From Elymus sibiricus (Eukaryota > Streptophyta > Magnoliopsida > Poales > Poaceae), in assembly GCA_039707655.1 (NCBI GenBank), contig CM077665.1, positions 314,402,486 to 314,466,485 on the forward strand: a stretch of 64,000 bases of DNA. Direction: 5' to 3'. Under the pieces are notes generated by a model that saw nothing but the letters and a program-made list of their open reading frames with translations, searched no databases and had not been told where the DNA came from. The position numbers were made by a program, and so were the translations under genes. Positions 35,352 through 45,276 of this stretch are shown piece by piece (positions within the stretch are counted from its first letter, which is position 1; each line of letters begins with the position of its first letter).

Positions 35352-36179
35352 ATGACGCCGGTGAGGAGGTTCTCCGCCGCTGAGAAGGGAATGGCCTGCC
35401 AGGGGACGCTGGGCCAGCAACCTCCCAAGAGGGGTAGGGGTCGCCCTTGCAAGTATGCTGGGAAGCCTCCGGCAACACCCCGTGGGCGTGGGCGCCTTTC
35501 CGCGGGGCCCGGCGCTTCCGCTGGCGCAGCCAGAGGCGGCGGGCACGGCAGCCATGGCAGGGGGGAGACACTTGCAGTCGGTGCCCGGCCGCCGCGTCCG
35601 CAAGCCCGCTCGGGCGATGCGGGCATGGAGTTCCTGGTGCCGGTAGAGAGGGCGGCGAGCTCCTGGTTGCAGCTCCCACGCTCCTTCGCAGAGGCATTGC
35701 CAGCCGACGTGCCCTCGGGCCTGTGGCTGCAGGCCGACGGGTGTTGCAGCGGTGCGTTGTGGGTGGAGGTTGAGGTCACCCCCGCAGGCAACACCGTCTT
35801 GGGCCGCGGGTGGCAGACCTTCGCCCGTTCCCACGGCTTGAAGGGGAGGCCCATGCTCCACTTCAAGTACGGCGGCGCCGCGACGCTATTCGTCAAGATC
35901 TTTGGTGAGGATGGGAGGCGTTTGGAGTGCTGTCCAGAGGGCGGCGATAGCGGCGATCTTGGAGGTGAGCTTGCCCTTGGCGACGGCCGCCATGTTCCCA
36001 GCAGCAGCGAAACGTCCTCCGAAGAGAGCCCCAGCGACGACTGCTATGACGCCCTGCCACGCCGTCGCACCCGAACTTCGGGGGGAAGCCAGCCGCGGCG
36101 GCGCCGCTCCCCCGCCCGGGGAGCGGCCACACCGACGTGCCACCACGGTGCCATCAAGGAGGAGGATGACTCCGACTGA
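35352..36179 (+). CDS. Antisense B3-domain, AT-hook protein carried by element B
   Basis: An uninterrupted 275-residue frame from ATG 35352 to TGA 36177-36179. Residues 26-33 contain KRGRGRP, an AT-hook core, with a second weaker PRGRGR at 43-48. Residues about 93-195 fit a plant B3 DNA-binding domain: LPRSFAEAL after the first strand, LWVEVEV, then GRGWQTFARSHGLKG, FKYGG and LFVKIFGEDG. The GW..FA..H.L..G spacing is that of REM/VRN1-type B3 proteins. The C-terminal part is Ser/Glu-rich, then has basic nuclear-localisation-like clusters (RRRTR, RRRRSP) and an acidic end. It lies between pol and the 3' LTR on the opposite strand, with its own TATA box. A nuclear DNA-binding regulator is the natural reading. 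Its target is unknown, and whether it acts on the element or on host genes is open. It is the only intact longer gene in the window. Confidence 0.75.
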   Translation: MTPVRRFSAAEKGMACQGTLGQQPPKRGRGRPCKYAGKPPATPRGRGRLSAGPGASAGAARGGGHGSHGRGETLAVGARPPRPQARSGDAGMEFLVPVERAASSWLQLPRSFAEALPADVPSGLWLQADGCCSGALWVEVEVTPAGNTVLGRGWQTFARSHGLKGRPMLHFKYGGAATLFVKIFGEDGRRLECCPEGGDSGDLGGELALGDGRHVPSSSETSSEESPSDDCYDALPRRRTRTSGGSQPRRRRSPARGAATPTCHHGAIKEEDDSD

Positions 36180-37563
36180 GCGCCGGCGCGCCAAGGCCGG
36201 GGCCTCAGGAGCGGAGGCCCCCCAGGGCGAGGTCTCCTTCGCCTTCTTTTCTTTTCTTCTGCCTGTAATCAAAATCATGGGGGGACCCTTTCGGGTGTAT
36301 GATGAACTTTGGCACTTGCGTCCTCTTATTAGCATTCTCGTTATGCATTATGGTCGTTGCGTTACTATTTGACTGAGGCCTCCCTTTGATCGTAGTTAGA
36401 GTGCTTAGTTTGATGCGTCCGCGGCGGGCTTCCGTGTCGCGAGGTTTAGCAGTGGCGTCCTGTGAGCTGATAGCGCTTGGAGAGCTTGGGGAGGTTCCTT
36501 CTTCCTGTGAATGAGGCGACTTGGGGGGGGGGGCCTTTCGGCGCTCTACATCTGCAGGGCCCGATCCCGTGCATGCCCCACCACCGTTGGGGCATCCGGA
36601 TCACCAAGGACGAGACCAAAGGGGGCGAGGCCTCGATCGCTATTGGGGCGTCCGGATCACCAGAACGAGACCAATAGCGAGCTAGTAGCCACGCGATCAA
36701 TGAGGCTCCTGAGGCGTAGTGCTCAGGAGCCCCCCTCTTGACGCTCAAGTGGCACTCTACGTCGGCGGGGCCCGATCCCGTGCATGCCCCGCCACCGTTG
36801 GGGCGTCCGGATCACCAGGACGAGACCAAAGGGGGCGGGGCCTCGATCGCCATTGGGGCATCCGGATCACCAGGACGAGACCAATAACGAGCGAGTAGCC
36901 ACGCGATCGGTGAGACTCCTGAGGCGCAGTGCTCAAGAGCCTCCCTTGACATTCAAGTGGCGACCAAACCTTTCTGCCGGTTCTTGTCCCCAGGGGGCGT
37001 GCGCCTCTGGGGGTTTTTAAGACAGTGCACCGAGCCGCGGCGGAGCCCCCGAGCGAGGGTGAGACGGCGCGCGCCTGCTAGCTTGCTGGAGAGTGCCACG
37101 CGAGGACCAGGACGCCAAGGCCACGCGGGGACCAGGACACCAAGGCCTTGGCGAGGTGTGCACACCGTGCCAGTAGCCCCCGCTCGCGGGGCACGAGAAG
37201 GAGAGGCTGGCAGGCGTTACCTTGAAGAAAGAAATTTCAAGAGACAGAGGACTGCAAGAAGAAAAAACTCCCACCCCTTTTTGTTTAAATAGAGTCAACA
37301 AAAAGCCTCGGACTTCGTTCCAGGGAAAAGACAAATTCGAACACAAGAAAGGCAGAGAGAAGCCGCGTCCGGCACCTAGGCTAGTCTTCGTCTTCCCCGA
37401 GCGCGGAACATAGGGCATCCACGTTGCGTGGGCATAGTCATTGGAGGACAGTGTTGTCCGCCAGCGCGGAGCATGGGGCTTCCACTTGGGCATGGGTGGG
37501 AACCCCTTCGCGTCCTCGGGGGGCTCCGGGCGTATACATCCCACTCATTATTACTTGAGAGTG
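36180..37563. other. Non-coding convergent zone of B
   Basis: Lies between the stop of the B3 gene and the end of pol on the other strand. It contains a pyrimidine-rich stretch, a 211-bp tandem duplication (36541-36960) and a part (37080-37560) shared with element A. No supported gene. The 3' ends of the opposing transcripts must fall here. Confidence 0.55.
36541..36960. repeat. 211-bp tandem duplication in B
   Basis: CCCGATCCCGTGCATGCCCC starts at 36560 and again at 36771. Each unit itself holds two copies of TCCGGATCACCAGGACGAGACC-like sequence (first about 36597 and 36650, then about 36807 and 36860). No reading frame crosses it convincingly. Confidence 0.85.
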
Positions 37564-38733
37564 TCATGGGTAGAACTTGAGGAGGTGCTGGATGTTCCAG
37601 GCATTCTGGATGGGAACTCCGTCTTGAGTCTCCAGACGCACGGCGCCAGGTCTGGAGATGCAGGCGACCTTGAACGGGCCCTCCCACATGGGTGAGAGCT
37701 TGTGCAAGCCTTCCCTAGAGAGGACCCGCCTCAGGACGAGGTCTCCAACTTCGAGGGTCCTGGAGCGGATGTTACGGCAATGGTAGCGCCACAACGCCTG
37801 CTGGTACCTCGCAGCTCGAAGCGAGGCTCGACGCCGGGCCTCCTCCCCGAGCACGATATCCGTCCCCCGCGAGGCATCCTGACGCTCCTCGTGAAATGCC
37901 AGAACCTACAGGGAGCGGTGCTTGACTTCGTGCGGGAGGACGGCCTCGGCGCCGTAGACGAGGAAGAACGGGGTCTCGCCGGTGGGCTTAGTCGCGGTGG
38001 TGCAGATAGACCACAACACGGACTGAAGCTCGTCGACCCAACCCTTGCCGTAGGCCTCAAGCTTCTTCTTGAAGCTCCTTGCTTTGAGGCCCCGTAGGAC
38101 CTCCGCGTTGGCGCGCTCTGCCTGACCGTTGCTTCGGGGGTGCGCCACTGAGGCGTAGCATATCTGCGTTCCAAGGTTAGCGCAATAGGTCCTGAAGAGG
38201 TTACTTGTGAACTGCGAACCGTTATCGGTGATGATGCGGTTGGGGACGCCGAAGCGGCTCACGATGCCCTTGATGAACTTGACGGCTGATCCGGCGGGGA
38301 TGGTGCGGACGGGCTCCACCTCCGCCCACTTGGTGAACTTGTCGATGGCGACGTAGAGGTAGCGGTACCCGCCTGCCGCCCGCGGAAAGGGCCCCAGTAT
38401 ATCCAGCCCCCAGACCGCAAAGGGCCAGGAAAGCGGGATGGTCTGGAGGCCCTACGCGGGCTGATGAATTTGCTTGGCGTGGAACTGACAGGCCTCACAA
38501 GACCAGACCAGCTCGGCGGCGTCGTTGAGCGCCATCGGCCAGTAGAATCCCGTGCGGAACGCCTTCCCTACAAGGGTGCGTGATGAGGAGTGATGCCCAT
38601 AGTCTCCCCCATGGATGTCAGCCAGCAGCTCGCACCCCTGCTCCCTAGACACGCACCGCAACGCGACGTTGTTCAAGCGCCTGTGGTACAGCTCGCCGCC
38701 CCGAAGACAATAGGCTATGGCCTGTCGTACCAC
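37564..38733 (-). pseudogene. pol: Integrase of element B
   Basis: One minus-strand frame carries the whole integrase with in-frame TAG codons at about 38452 and 37906. The zinc-binding HHCC part (CLRGGELYHRR ... CEACQFHAK) lies at 38452-38733. The catalytic core has the three acidic residues: LDILGPF near 38390-38408, ITDNGSQF near 38212-38235 and GQAERAN near 38108-38128. The C-terminal part (GDLVLRRVL ... GPFKV) ends ...LLKFYP at 37564. Integrase inserts element DNA into chromosomes. Both stops fit CAG to TAG changes; otherwise the domain is well kept. Confidence 0.88.
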
Positions 38734-39690
38734 ACGCTCTGCGTCTTCCTCCTTTTCAGGTAACGTGCCGTGAAGCAGGTACGCCTTGAACTCCTATGGC
38801 CAATCGTCGACTTGGGGCTCCAGCGCCAGGAGCAGTCGGGCTCCGGAGGTTGGACCACAAGTTGGAGCTCCTGAGGACGGCGCTGAGGGCAGCTCTTCAT
38901 TCTACGACGCCTGATCCCCAGTTGGTGGCGTCGCGGACGGCTTGAAGAGCCGCTCCTCGAAGACGCCCGGCTCTTGTGGCTCACGGCGCGATGCCCTCTT
39001 GGCAATGTCATCGGCCTCCTTGTTCGCGCCGCGCGGAATTTACTGCAACTCCAAGCCCTGGAAACATTTTTCAATCTTATGTACCTCCGCCAAGTATGCC
39101 TCCATGTGCTCGTCCTTAGGCGTGTATTCCTTGTTGGAGAAGTTGACGAGGAGCTGGGAGTCGCCCTTGATGGTGAGGCGTTGAATCCCCAAGGCCGCGG
39201 CTGCCCGGAGGCTGGCAATTAAGCCCTTGTACTCCGCGATGTTGTTGGAGACCTTTTCACCATGCTGGAAACAGAGTTGCACGGCATAGTAGAGCTTGTC
39301 CCCGGTCGGGGAGATGAGCACGACTCCGGCCCCTGCTCCCCTATGCGCGAAGGCCCCATCGAAGTGCATGATCCAACCCTCAGGCGCCTCGTCGCCGGGG
39401 GCAAGGGACTGGCCCTCGCCAGCCCCCGATCGGGAGCGTCCGTCCATTCGGCTACAAAGTCTGCCAGGGCCGCTCCCTTGATGACCCTGGTCGTGCTGAA
39501 CTCTATGTTGAAGGCCTGCATCTCGATGTTCCATTCTGCCACCCTCCCTGCTGCGTTGGGATTGCGCAGCACCTTCTCCAAGGGGTACGCGGAGACGACC
39601 CTGTTGGGATGCCCCTGGAAGTAATGGCGCAGTTTCCTTGAGGCGATAAGGAGTGCAAGCAAGAGCTTTTGCTGCATAGGGTAGCGCGAG
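38734..39690 (-). pseudogene. pol: Second RNase H (aRNH) and linker of element B
   Basis: In the same frame as the integrase, WIMHFDGAFAHRGAGAG near 39320-39375, NNIAEYKGLI and IKGDSQLLV form an extra RNase H domain downstream of the usual one. A second, archaeal-like RNase H is a described hallmark of the Tat lineage of Ty3/Gypsy elements. A frameshift near 39410-39430 separates it from the upstream pol frame. Stops follow near 39040 (TAA), 38907 (TAG) and 38795 (TAG). Confidence 0.8.
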
Positions 39691-40850
39691 CACACGTCCC
39701 GCAACACGGTACTGACATAGTACACCGGACGTTCGACGAGGGAGAGGCCTTCCGCACCGCCTCTCTCCTCTGCGGGCTCTCGAGGCCCGGGTGCCTCGGG
39801 GGTCGCCGGGGCGGCTGGGACCTCAGGAGTGTTGTCTCGGGGGGATGGAGGTTTCTTGGCGTCCGACGTGTCGCTCTGCCCCCCGCCTGGGGGCCCGCCC
39901 GTGCCCGAAGGCGCAACGCGCTTGTGAACATGCTCCTCCCTGACCGCCACAAGCGCAGCACTGGCGGAGTGCGGGGTGGCAGCCAGGTACAGCACCAGGG
40001 GCTCCCGCGGATGTGGGGCCACCATTACTGGTGGGCTCGTGAGGTACTGCTTGAGGTCTTCGAATGCCGCATCTACCTCCGGAGTCCACTCGAAGGGGCC
40101 CTTCCTCTTCATGAGCTTGAAGAATGGCAGGGCCCGCTCGCCAAGCTTCAAGATGAAGCGCCCCAAGGAGGTCACGCAGCCTGCCAGCTTCTGCATTTCC
40201 TTGAGTGTCTAAGGTGGGATCATCTTGCTTATAGCCTTGACCTTCTCCGAGTTTGCCTCGATCCCCCGGTGCGACACCAAGAAACCGAGCAGCTTGCCCG
40301 ACGGGACCCCGAAGACACACTTCTTGGGGTTGAGCCTCAGGTTCACCCGCCTCAGGCTGGCGAACGTCTCCTCCAGGTCCTCGATCAAGGTCTTGGCTTC
40401 TCGCGACTTGACCATGATGTCGTCGACGTAGGCTTCCGCATTCCTCCCGAGCTGTGGCCCCAGGGCGATGTGCATCAGCCGCTGGAAGGTCGCGCCCGTG
40501 TTCCGTAGCCCGAAGGGCATGCACGTGTAGTAGAACACACCGCACATGGTGAGGAAGGTTGTCTTCTCGACATCTTCCACCGCCATTTTGATCTGATGGT
40601 AGCCCAAGAAGGCGTCCAGGAAGCACAGGAGGTCGCATTCGGCGGTGGAGTCCACGATCTGGTCGATGCGCGGCAACGGGAATGGGTCCTGAGGGCAGGC
40701 CTTGTTGAGGTTCGTGAAGTCGACACACATGCGCTCTTTCCCGCACTTCTTCAGGACGACCACCGGGTTGGCGAGCCATTCCGGGTGACGCACCTCCCGG
40801 ATGACTCCTGCCTCTTTTAGCTTGCCAACCTCTTGGGCAATGAATGCCTG
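39430..40850 (-). pseudogene. pol: Reverse transcriptase and first RNase H of element B
   Basis: The minus-strand frame has the Gypsy reverse transcriptase motifs in order: HPEWLANPVVVLKK, CVDFTNLNKACPQDPFPLPR, FLDAFLGYHQIKM, MPFGLRNTGATFQRLM and the catalytic AYVDD at 40419-40433. After a TAG near 40209 the frame resumes with LGRFILKLGERALPFFKLMK and the first RNase H (VYYVSTVLRDV, YPMQQKLLLAL, ALADFVAEW). An insertion rich in Pro, Glu and Gly (about 39750-39930) splits the RNase H. The domain copies element RNA to DNA. Catalytic residues are intact. Confidence 0.9.
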
Positions 40851-41891
40851 CTTTTCTTATGCCTGCCTCCTCGCCTTTTGCTTCACCGGTCGCGCATTGG
40901 GACACACCATGAGGTGGAGCTCGATCACATCCCTCGGGACCCCCACCAGGTCAGAGGCGTTCCATGCGAACGCATCTTTGTTCACGTGGAGGAAGGCTAC
41001 TAACGCCTCTTCTTGCTCCTGAGGCAGGCCGGCACCGATAGTGAAAGTGCGGCCGGGATTCTCGTCACCCATGGGCACCTGCTTCGTCTCAGCCCGGTTA
41101 TGAGAGAACAGTTGCTTCTTCTTCACCAGCGCGACATTGGCGACGTCCTCAACGCCCTCCGAGGCCTACGCGGCATCGCCCGTGCCGGGGCGCGCCGCGG
41201 CCACGGCTTTGTACGCGAGCTTGAGTGCGTGGGCCACGTCCTTGGCGTCCTTGGCGACGGAGAGGATGCCGCCGCTCCCGGGCATCTTGATGACATTGTA
41301 GCCCGGGTGCGTTGCCGCCATGAACTTGGCGAGGGCGGGGTAGCCCAGTATCGCATTGTAAGGAAGGTGGATGTGGGAGACGTCGAAGTCGATCTGCTCA
41401 GTGCGGTAGTTGGAGCGGGTGCCGAAGGTGACGGGGAGGCGCACCCACCCCAAGGGGGCGACGGAGCCCCCAGCCACCCTGGAGAAAGGCCTTGAAGGTG
41501 CGAGCTAGCCTTGGGGCACCTGCAGCGCGTTGAAGATCTCCACGGAGAGGACGTTGAGGCCGGCCCCGCCGTCTATGAGGGTTCTGGTGACGGCCACACT
41601 GTTTATGGTTGGCGTGCACAGCATGGGGAGCGCACCGGCGGCGGTCGTTGTTCTGGGGTGATCGTCGGGGCCGAAGGTGATGTCGATCTCCGGCCACGCT
41701 CGGTGCTGCGGGGTTTCGGGCCGTGGCCGGATCGCGCCTGCCTGGCGGAGGAACCGCTTGACCTGGCGGCTGGAGGCGGGTGCCTGCGATCCGCCGAGGG
41801 AGCAAGCGACCGCCGAGCCGACCCTGCGAGCCGAGGCGCCACCGCGCGCAAAGGGCAGCCCGGCCTCAGGGGTCGCGTCGGCCATCGACAC
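40851..41891 (-). pseudogene. pol: Aspartic protease and linker of element B, directly after the primer site
   Basis: The frame begins near 41885 with MADATPEAG and soon shows LGGSQAPASSRQVK, then the retropepsin active site LIDGGAGLNVLS near 41560-41580 and LPYNAILGYPALAKFMA, a typical Tat-lineage protease end. A linker with DAFAWNASDLVGVPRDVIELHL leads into the polymerase. In-frame stops lie at 41505 and 41166 (both TAG) and 40857 (TAA). No gag domain or zinc knuckle precedes the protease, and the same short leader is seen in element H. The protease would process polyprotein. Confidence 0.85.
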
Positions 41892-41933
41892 GGCGGGGCG
41901 AAGAAGAAGTGAAGCCTTCTGAAGACTCCAACA

Positions 41934-41956
41934 CGCCCCCTACCTGGTGCACCAAA
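41934..41956 (-). promoter_or_regulatory. Primer binding site region of B
   Basis: The minus strand reads TTTGGTGCACCAGGTAGGGG after the LTR. It differs at two positions from the TTTGGCGCGCCAGGTAGGGG of A and D, both C to T or G to A. Confidence 0.65.
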
Positions 41957-42808
41957 TGTCGGATTTCGGGCTCCGCAAAACCCTAGGAAGTTCGAACCTA
42001 GGGGCATGTGTGAAGATTCCTCAACAGCTTCACCCCACCAATCCCACAACGCGATACCCCCGCTCGATGGCGTGGAAGAAGATAGCACACGAGAGTTTAC
42101 CCAGGTTCGGGCCGCTGCGGAGCGTAAAACCCTACTCCTGCCTTTTGTGGATTGCCTCACGAGGAGGTTTGTGGATGAATTAGTACAGTGGTGTGTTACC
42201 TTGCGGGTGTGTTTGCGGGGTGGTTGTGTCTTTTTTCCTACCGGGCTACCCAGCCCCTATTTATAGCGGCCCGGGTCCTCTTCCCTTATCGCAATGGCGG
42301 GAAGGGATCCCACAACAGCCAAATTCGAAGGGGGACAGGTGGTACACCCTATCCTGACGAAAGGTGGTCTTTGCCTGCAAAGTAGTCGATGGTGATGTAG
42401 AGGTGGGCTCGGCGATGACGTCCGTCCTGCAGGGCTCGGGGTCCTGGTCTTGTTGCACCAGAAGGGAAACCTTTGGCGGGCACTTTGGGAACCTGCGCTC
42501 GTCCTTGTCTCCTTTGCACCAAAGAGGAAACTGCCCCCTCTGCCGCGCTGGCGCCCGCCTGGCCTGGCTGTCGTCACCCTTGGCCTCCTGAGGCAGTGCG
42601 TTGCATAGAAGCCTCCGCCGCTTGGGAGGGGCCCTGGGGAGGCCTACCTCCCTGTGGGTCTTGGCGCTGTTTCCCCCGTGAGCCCGGGGCATCGCGAGGG
42701 CCTTGTGTTGAGTAAGGCCGCGTCGGACCATGCTTGGTCGTCGAGGTGGGCCATGCCCTGGGCCGCAGGCAGGCAAGTCTGGGTACCCCCGTTCCCAGGA
42801 CGCCAACA
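41957..42808 (-). repeat. 5' LTR of B (852 bp)
   Basis: Begins TGTCGGATTTCGGGCTCCGC. The promoter on the minus strand has TATAAATA at 42258-42265. It is the same length as the 3' LTR, with few differences by eye. Confidence 0.9.
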
Positions 42809-43106
42809 AAAGGGGAAACTGTCCTCTCTGCGCCCACTGGCGCCTGCTGGCCTTGGTCGTCATGACTCATGTCATCGCTGCCTCCTGAGGCCGGGTACCT
42901 GCATAGGAATCTCCGCTCCTCAGGAGGCCACCTTGGGAGGCTGCTCCTCCGGAGGTCTTGGCGTCGTTCTCCTCGTGAGGCCGAGGCCCTCACGAGGGTC
43001 TTGTCCTGGGGGGTTTGTTGCCAGGCTGTACTGGGCCGTCGAGGTGGGCCACATGCTGGGCCGCGGGCAGGCAGTTCTGGGTACCCCCGAGCCCAGAACG
43101 CCGACA
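42809..43106 (-). repeat. 5' LTR of A, second part
   Basis: Resumes the TatA LTR after the duplicated AAAGG (42809-42813) and ends GAACGCCGACA. CTATG at 43107-43111 completes the target duplication of A. Confidence 0.88.
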
Positions 43107-43932
43107 CTATGATTCTTATTTGCATGATCATCATAGCTTCGTAATGCTCTCCGATCTATTGAGATAGTTTGGCCAACTAGATTGATATTTCTTCGGTGGG
43201 AGTGGTGCGTTGCAGTAGGTTCAACCTGACGAGTTTCTATATCCTAGTGACAGAAGGGTACAAGTTGCGTCTTTGTGTTGTTGCTACTAAGGATAAAACG
43301 ATGGGATTTATTCATATTAGTTGAGTTTACTTTGTCTACATCATGTCATCGTTCTCCAAGCATTACTCCATTTGTCATGAACTTAATACGTAGAGAGGCA
43401 AGCATAGAAGCGCTCTTGAAGTGGAGTAATAGTAGTAGGTGCAGGCAGGAGTCGGCCTATTTGCTTATGGACGTGATGCCTATATACACATGATCATTGC
43501 CGTGAACATCACATAATTAATCGATTTTCTATCAATTGCCCAATAGTAATTTGTTTACCCACCGTATGCTTTGCTTATGAGAGATGCCACTAGAGAACTC
43601 TACGGCCCCCGAGTCTATTCACTTATAAATTCACAAACGCTATCATTACCTTGATGTTATTTATTACCTTTTGTTTTATTTTGCACTTTACTATTATCTA
43701 CAATTATCTACACAACTCACTTGCTTGCAAATAACGAGATCAAGGGGATTGACAACCCTCTTGCCGGCGTTGGGTACAACTTGTTTGTTCTTTTGTTCGC
43801 AACTGCTGAAGACGGCTAAGGTTTGGTATTCCTATTGGTTCGATAAACCTTGGTTTCATAACTGAGGGAAATACTTACCCACTTTGTGCTGCGATTACCC
43901 GTTCCTCTTCACAAAAAACCCAACGCAGATCA
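43107..43932 (+). repeat. 3' LTR of element C, second part
   Basis: Continues the LTR broken at 4677. Phrases such as TGACAACCCTCTTGCCGGCG and CTGAGGGAAATACTTACCCA are typical of Triticeae Gypsy LTR ends. The terminus is taken as GCAGATCA at 43932, since F-type LTR sequence starts just after it. Confidence 0.75.
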
Positions 43933-44096
43933 CGAATATCAGGATGCTAGCGACATGATCATATATGTGAGCCAAAAGACGCAAATGGTCCCGACCAAGG
44001 TAATGGCTGCAGTTGTCATACCATGCGTGAAGCCACAAAATGATATGATGTGTTACATGCTATATCTATGTGACTTAGGATCGGGGTCCCGAGAGT
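43933..44096 (+). repeat. Truncated F-family LTR end
   Basis: Reads as the reverse complement of about 17713-17880 (F's LTR): GAGCCAAAAGACGCAAATGG, GTCCCGACCAAGGTAATGG and the terminus CTTAGGATCGGGGTCCCGAG. It is thus the last ~160 bases of an F-type LTR on the plus strand, the target into which C inserted. The rest lies left of C, outside the window. Confidence 0.8.
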
Positions 44097-44261
44097 GTCG
44101 TTTATTGGTTTTTTTAACTTTACAAAATGGAAAACATGCCTGAAAAACATGATACCTGGTATGGTGTCATGATATGACATTGGTATGCTGGGATAAATAT
44201 TTGAACACCATGCAAAGTATCATGTACTATTTGATACCATTTTTCGAAAATACATTCATCG

Positions 44262-44289
44262 CAAACAATTTCATACAAGAAATTGTTTG
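44262..44289. repeat. Perfect 11-bp hairpin
   Basis: CAAACAATTTC at 44262-44272 and GAAATTGTTTG at 44279-44289 are exact inverted copies around ATACAA. It may be the centre of a small inverted-repeat element, but no terminal repeats were identified. Confidence 0.6.
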
Positions 44290-44303
44290 TAAACATTCAA
44301 TGG

Positions 44304-44306
<3 letters not shown>

Positions 44307-44341
<35 letters not shown>
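44307..44341. repeat. (GA)17 microsatellite
   Basis: Seventeen uninterrupted GA units. It falls just upstream of the decayed gene fragments. Confidence 0.95.
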
Positions 44342-44343
<2 letters not shown>

Positions 44344-44758
44344 CGTGTATGCGTGCGAGCTCGCTTTTAATGCCGAGCTGTGCATGCTAGCTTTGCCACC
44401 TGCAGCTATTTTCAGTTGCAAGCGCATGGCCACTGAAGTGCCCTGGAAAAGCCTCATCCTCGCAGGCTTGTCGACACGATCAAGCATACGTGAATGTCCG
44501 GACACAACACCGACCGCGCCTGGTTTATCGATGAGACTGCACGACTGGCAACATGCAATGACGACGACTCAGGTTCTCGACGATCGCACATGCTATGGCA
44601 ACATGCATGCTTGCAAGCCCAGCCAAGGCGCATCGTGGCAACATGCAAGCGTAGCCAGAGCGCAGACTGTGACATTGTCAATATTGAGTGCTCTAAAAGA
44701 CCACCACACCATACCACTTCCGGCCACTCTGTCCTAGAGCTATCTCCACATGTTGATC

Positions 44759-45276
44759 ATGCCGCTGCGCGACACATTAACTGGTAAGGAAGCGATGGCA
44801 TCCCACCGCGCCGAGTTCATTGCCGCTCGCGACCGCACACTAACCGCTAAGGAAGTGATGGCATCCCGCCGCGCTGAGTTTATCGCCGACCTCGACCGCA
44901 CACCAACGTGGGCGGACTAGGAAGCTGCCAAGGCCAAATGGGGCGAAGAATGAAGAGGAGGCCAAAGCTGCACACGCTGAGCGGAAAAGGGAAAAAGCAC
45001 GCAAGAAAAATGAGTCTATCTGCCGCAAGAAAGAAGCGGCCGCACACGCTGCTCAGGAGAGCTGGGCAGAGATCCAAGCATGGTGGGCTGCCGCCGACAA
45101 GGCGAGAAGGAGAACAACGGTGTCTAGCTAGCATGGCCCGATGCCTCCACCTGCTAGCACGATCCCGGCGGTAGATACCAAAGCCGCTGAGCAGAGCTAG
45201 GCGGAGATCCAAGCACGGTGGGCTATCGTCAATAAAGCTGAGAACGACGTCGTCTGGCCAGCATGGGAGAAGTAGT
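44759..45276 (+). pseudogene. Decayed charged-repeat protein fragment
   Basis: From ATG 44759 a frame reads MPLRDTLTGKEAMASHRAEF and repeats the motif T-x-K-E-x-MAS-x-RAEFIA about every 20-21 residues (DNA repeats start at 44771, 44831 and 44894). A TAG follows at about 44918. In a shifted frame a Glu/Lys/Ala-rich helix continues (EEEAKAAHAERKREKARKKN) to a WAEIQAWW motif. That motif is present a second time near 45205-45225. Stops and frameshifts show decay. I do not recognise the family. Confidence 0.4.

Larger units (their letters stand above)
33958..42808 (-). mobile_element. Element B: Tat-like Gypsy element without gag, with antisense B3 gene
   Basis: Two LTRs of exactly 852 bp (33958-34809 and 41957-42808) and a perfect target duplication AAAGG (33953-33957 and 42809-42813) define it. 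On the minus strand it has LTR, primer site, protease, reverse transcriptase, RNase H, a second RNase H, integrase, a non-coding zone, an oppositely transcribed gene and LTR. The second RNase H and the antisense gene are features of the Tat lineage. Only 65 bases separate the LTR from the start of the protease frame, so gag is absent. Terminal bases are slightly mutated (CCGATA at the 3' LTR end, CCAACA at the 5'). Confidence 0.92.
4678..43106 (-). mobile_element. Element A: Tat-like Gypsy derivative, with nested E, F and B
   Basis: LTRs of the same class bound the element at 4678-5540 and at 33411-33957 plus 42809-43106. A perfect 5-bp target duplication (CTATG at 4673-4677 and 43107-43111) proves that the two ends belong together. 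The primer site next to the LTR at 33411 reads on the minus strand, so the 5' LTR is on the right. Read 5' to 3' on the minus strand the element has a gag N-terminal remnant, a 54-bp minisatellite, an integrase C-terminal remnant, a non-coding zone, an oppositely transcribed gene and the 3' LTR. Most of gag and nearly all of pol are missing. Without E (with F) and B, A would be about 7.2 kb. Confidence 0.9.

Noticed and set aside
35310..35896. Minus-strand ORFs opposite the B3 gene
   Set aside because: Shadows without domains; the plus strand has promoter, start and recognisable fold.
39669..40905. Long plus-strand and alternate minus-strand ORFs over the polymerase of B
   Set aside because: They overlap the clear reverse transcriptase frame and have no motifs of their own.
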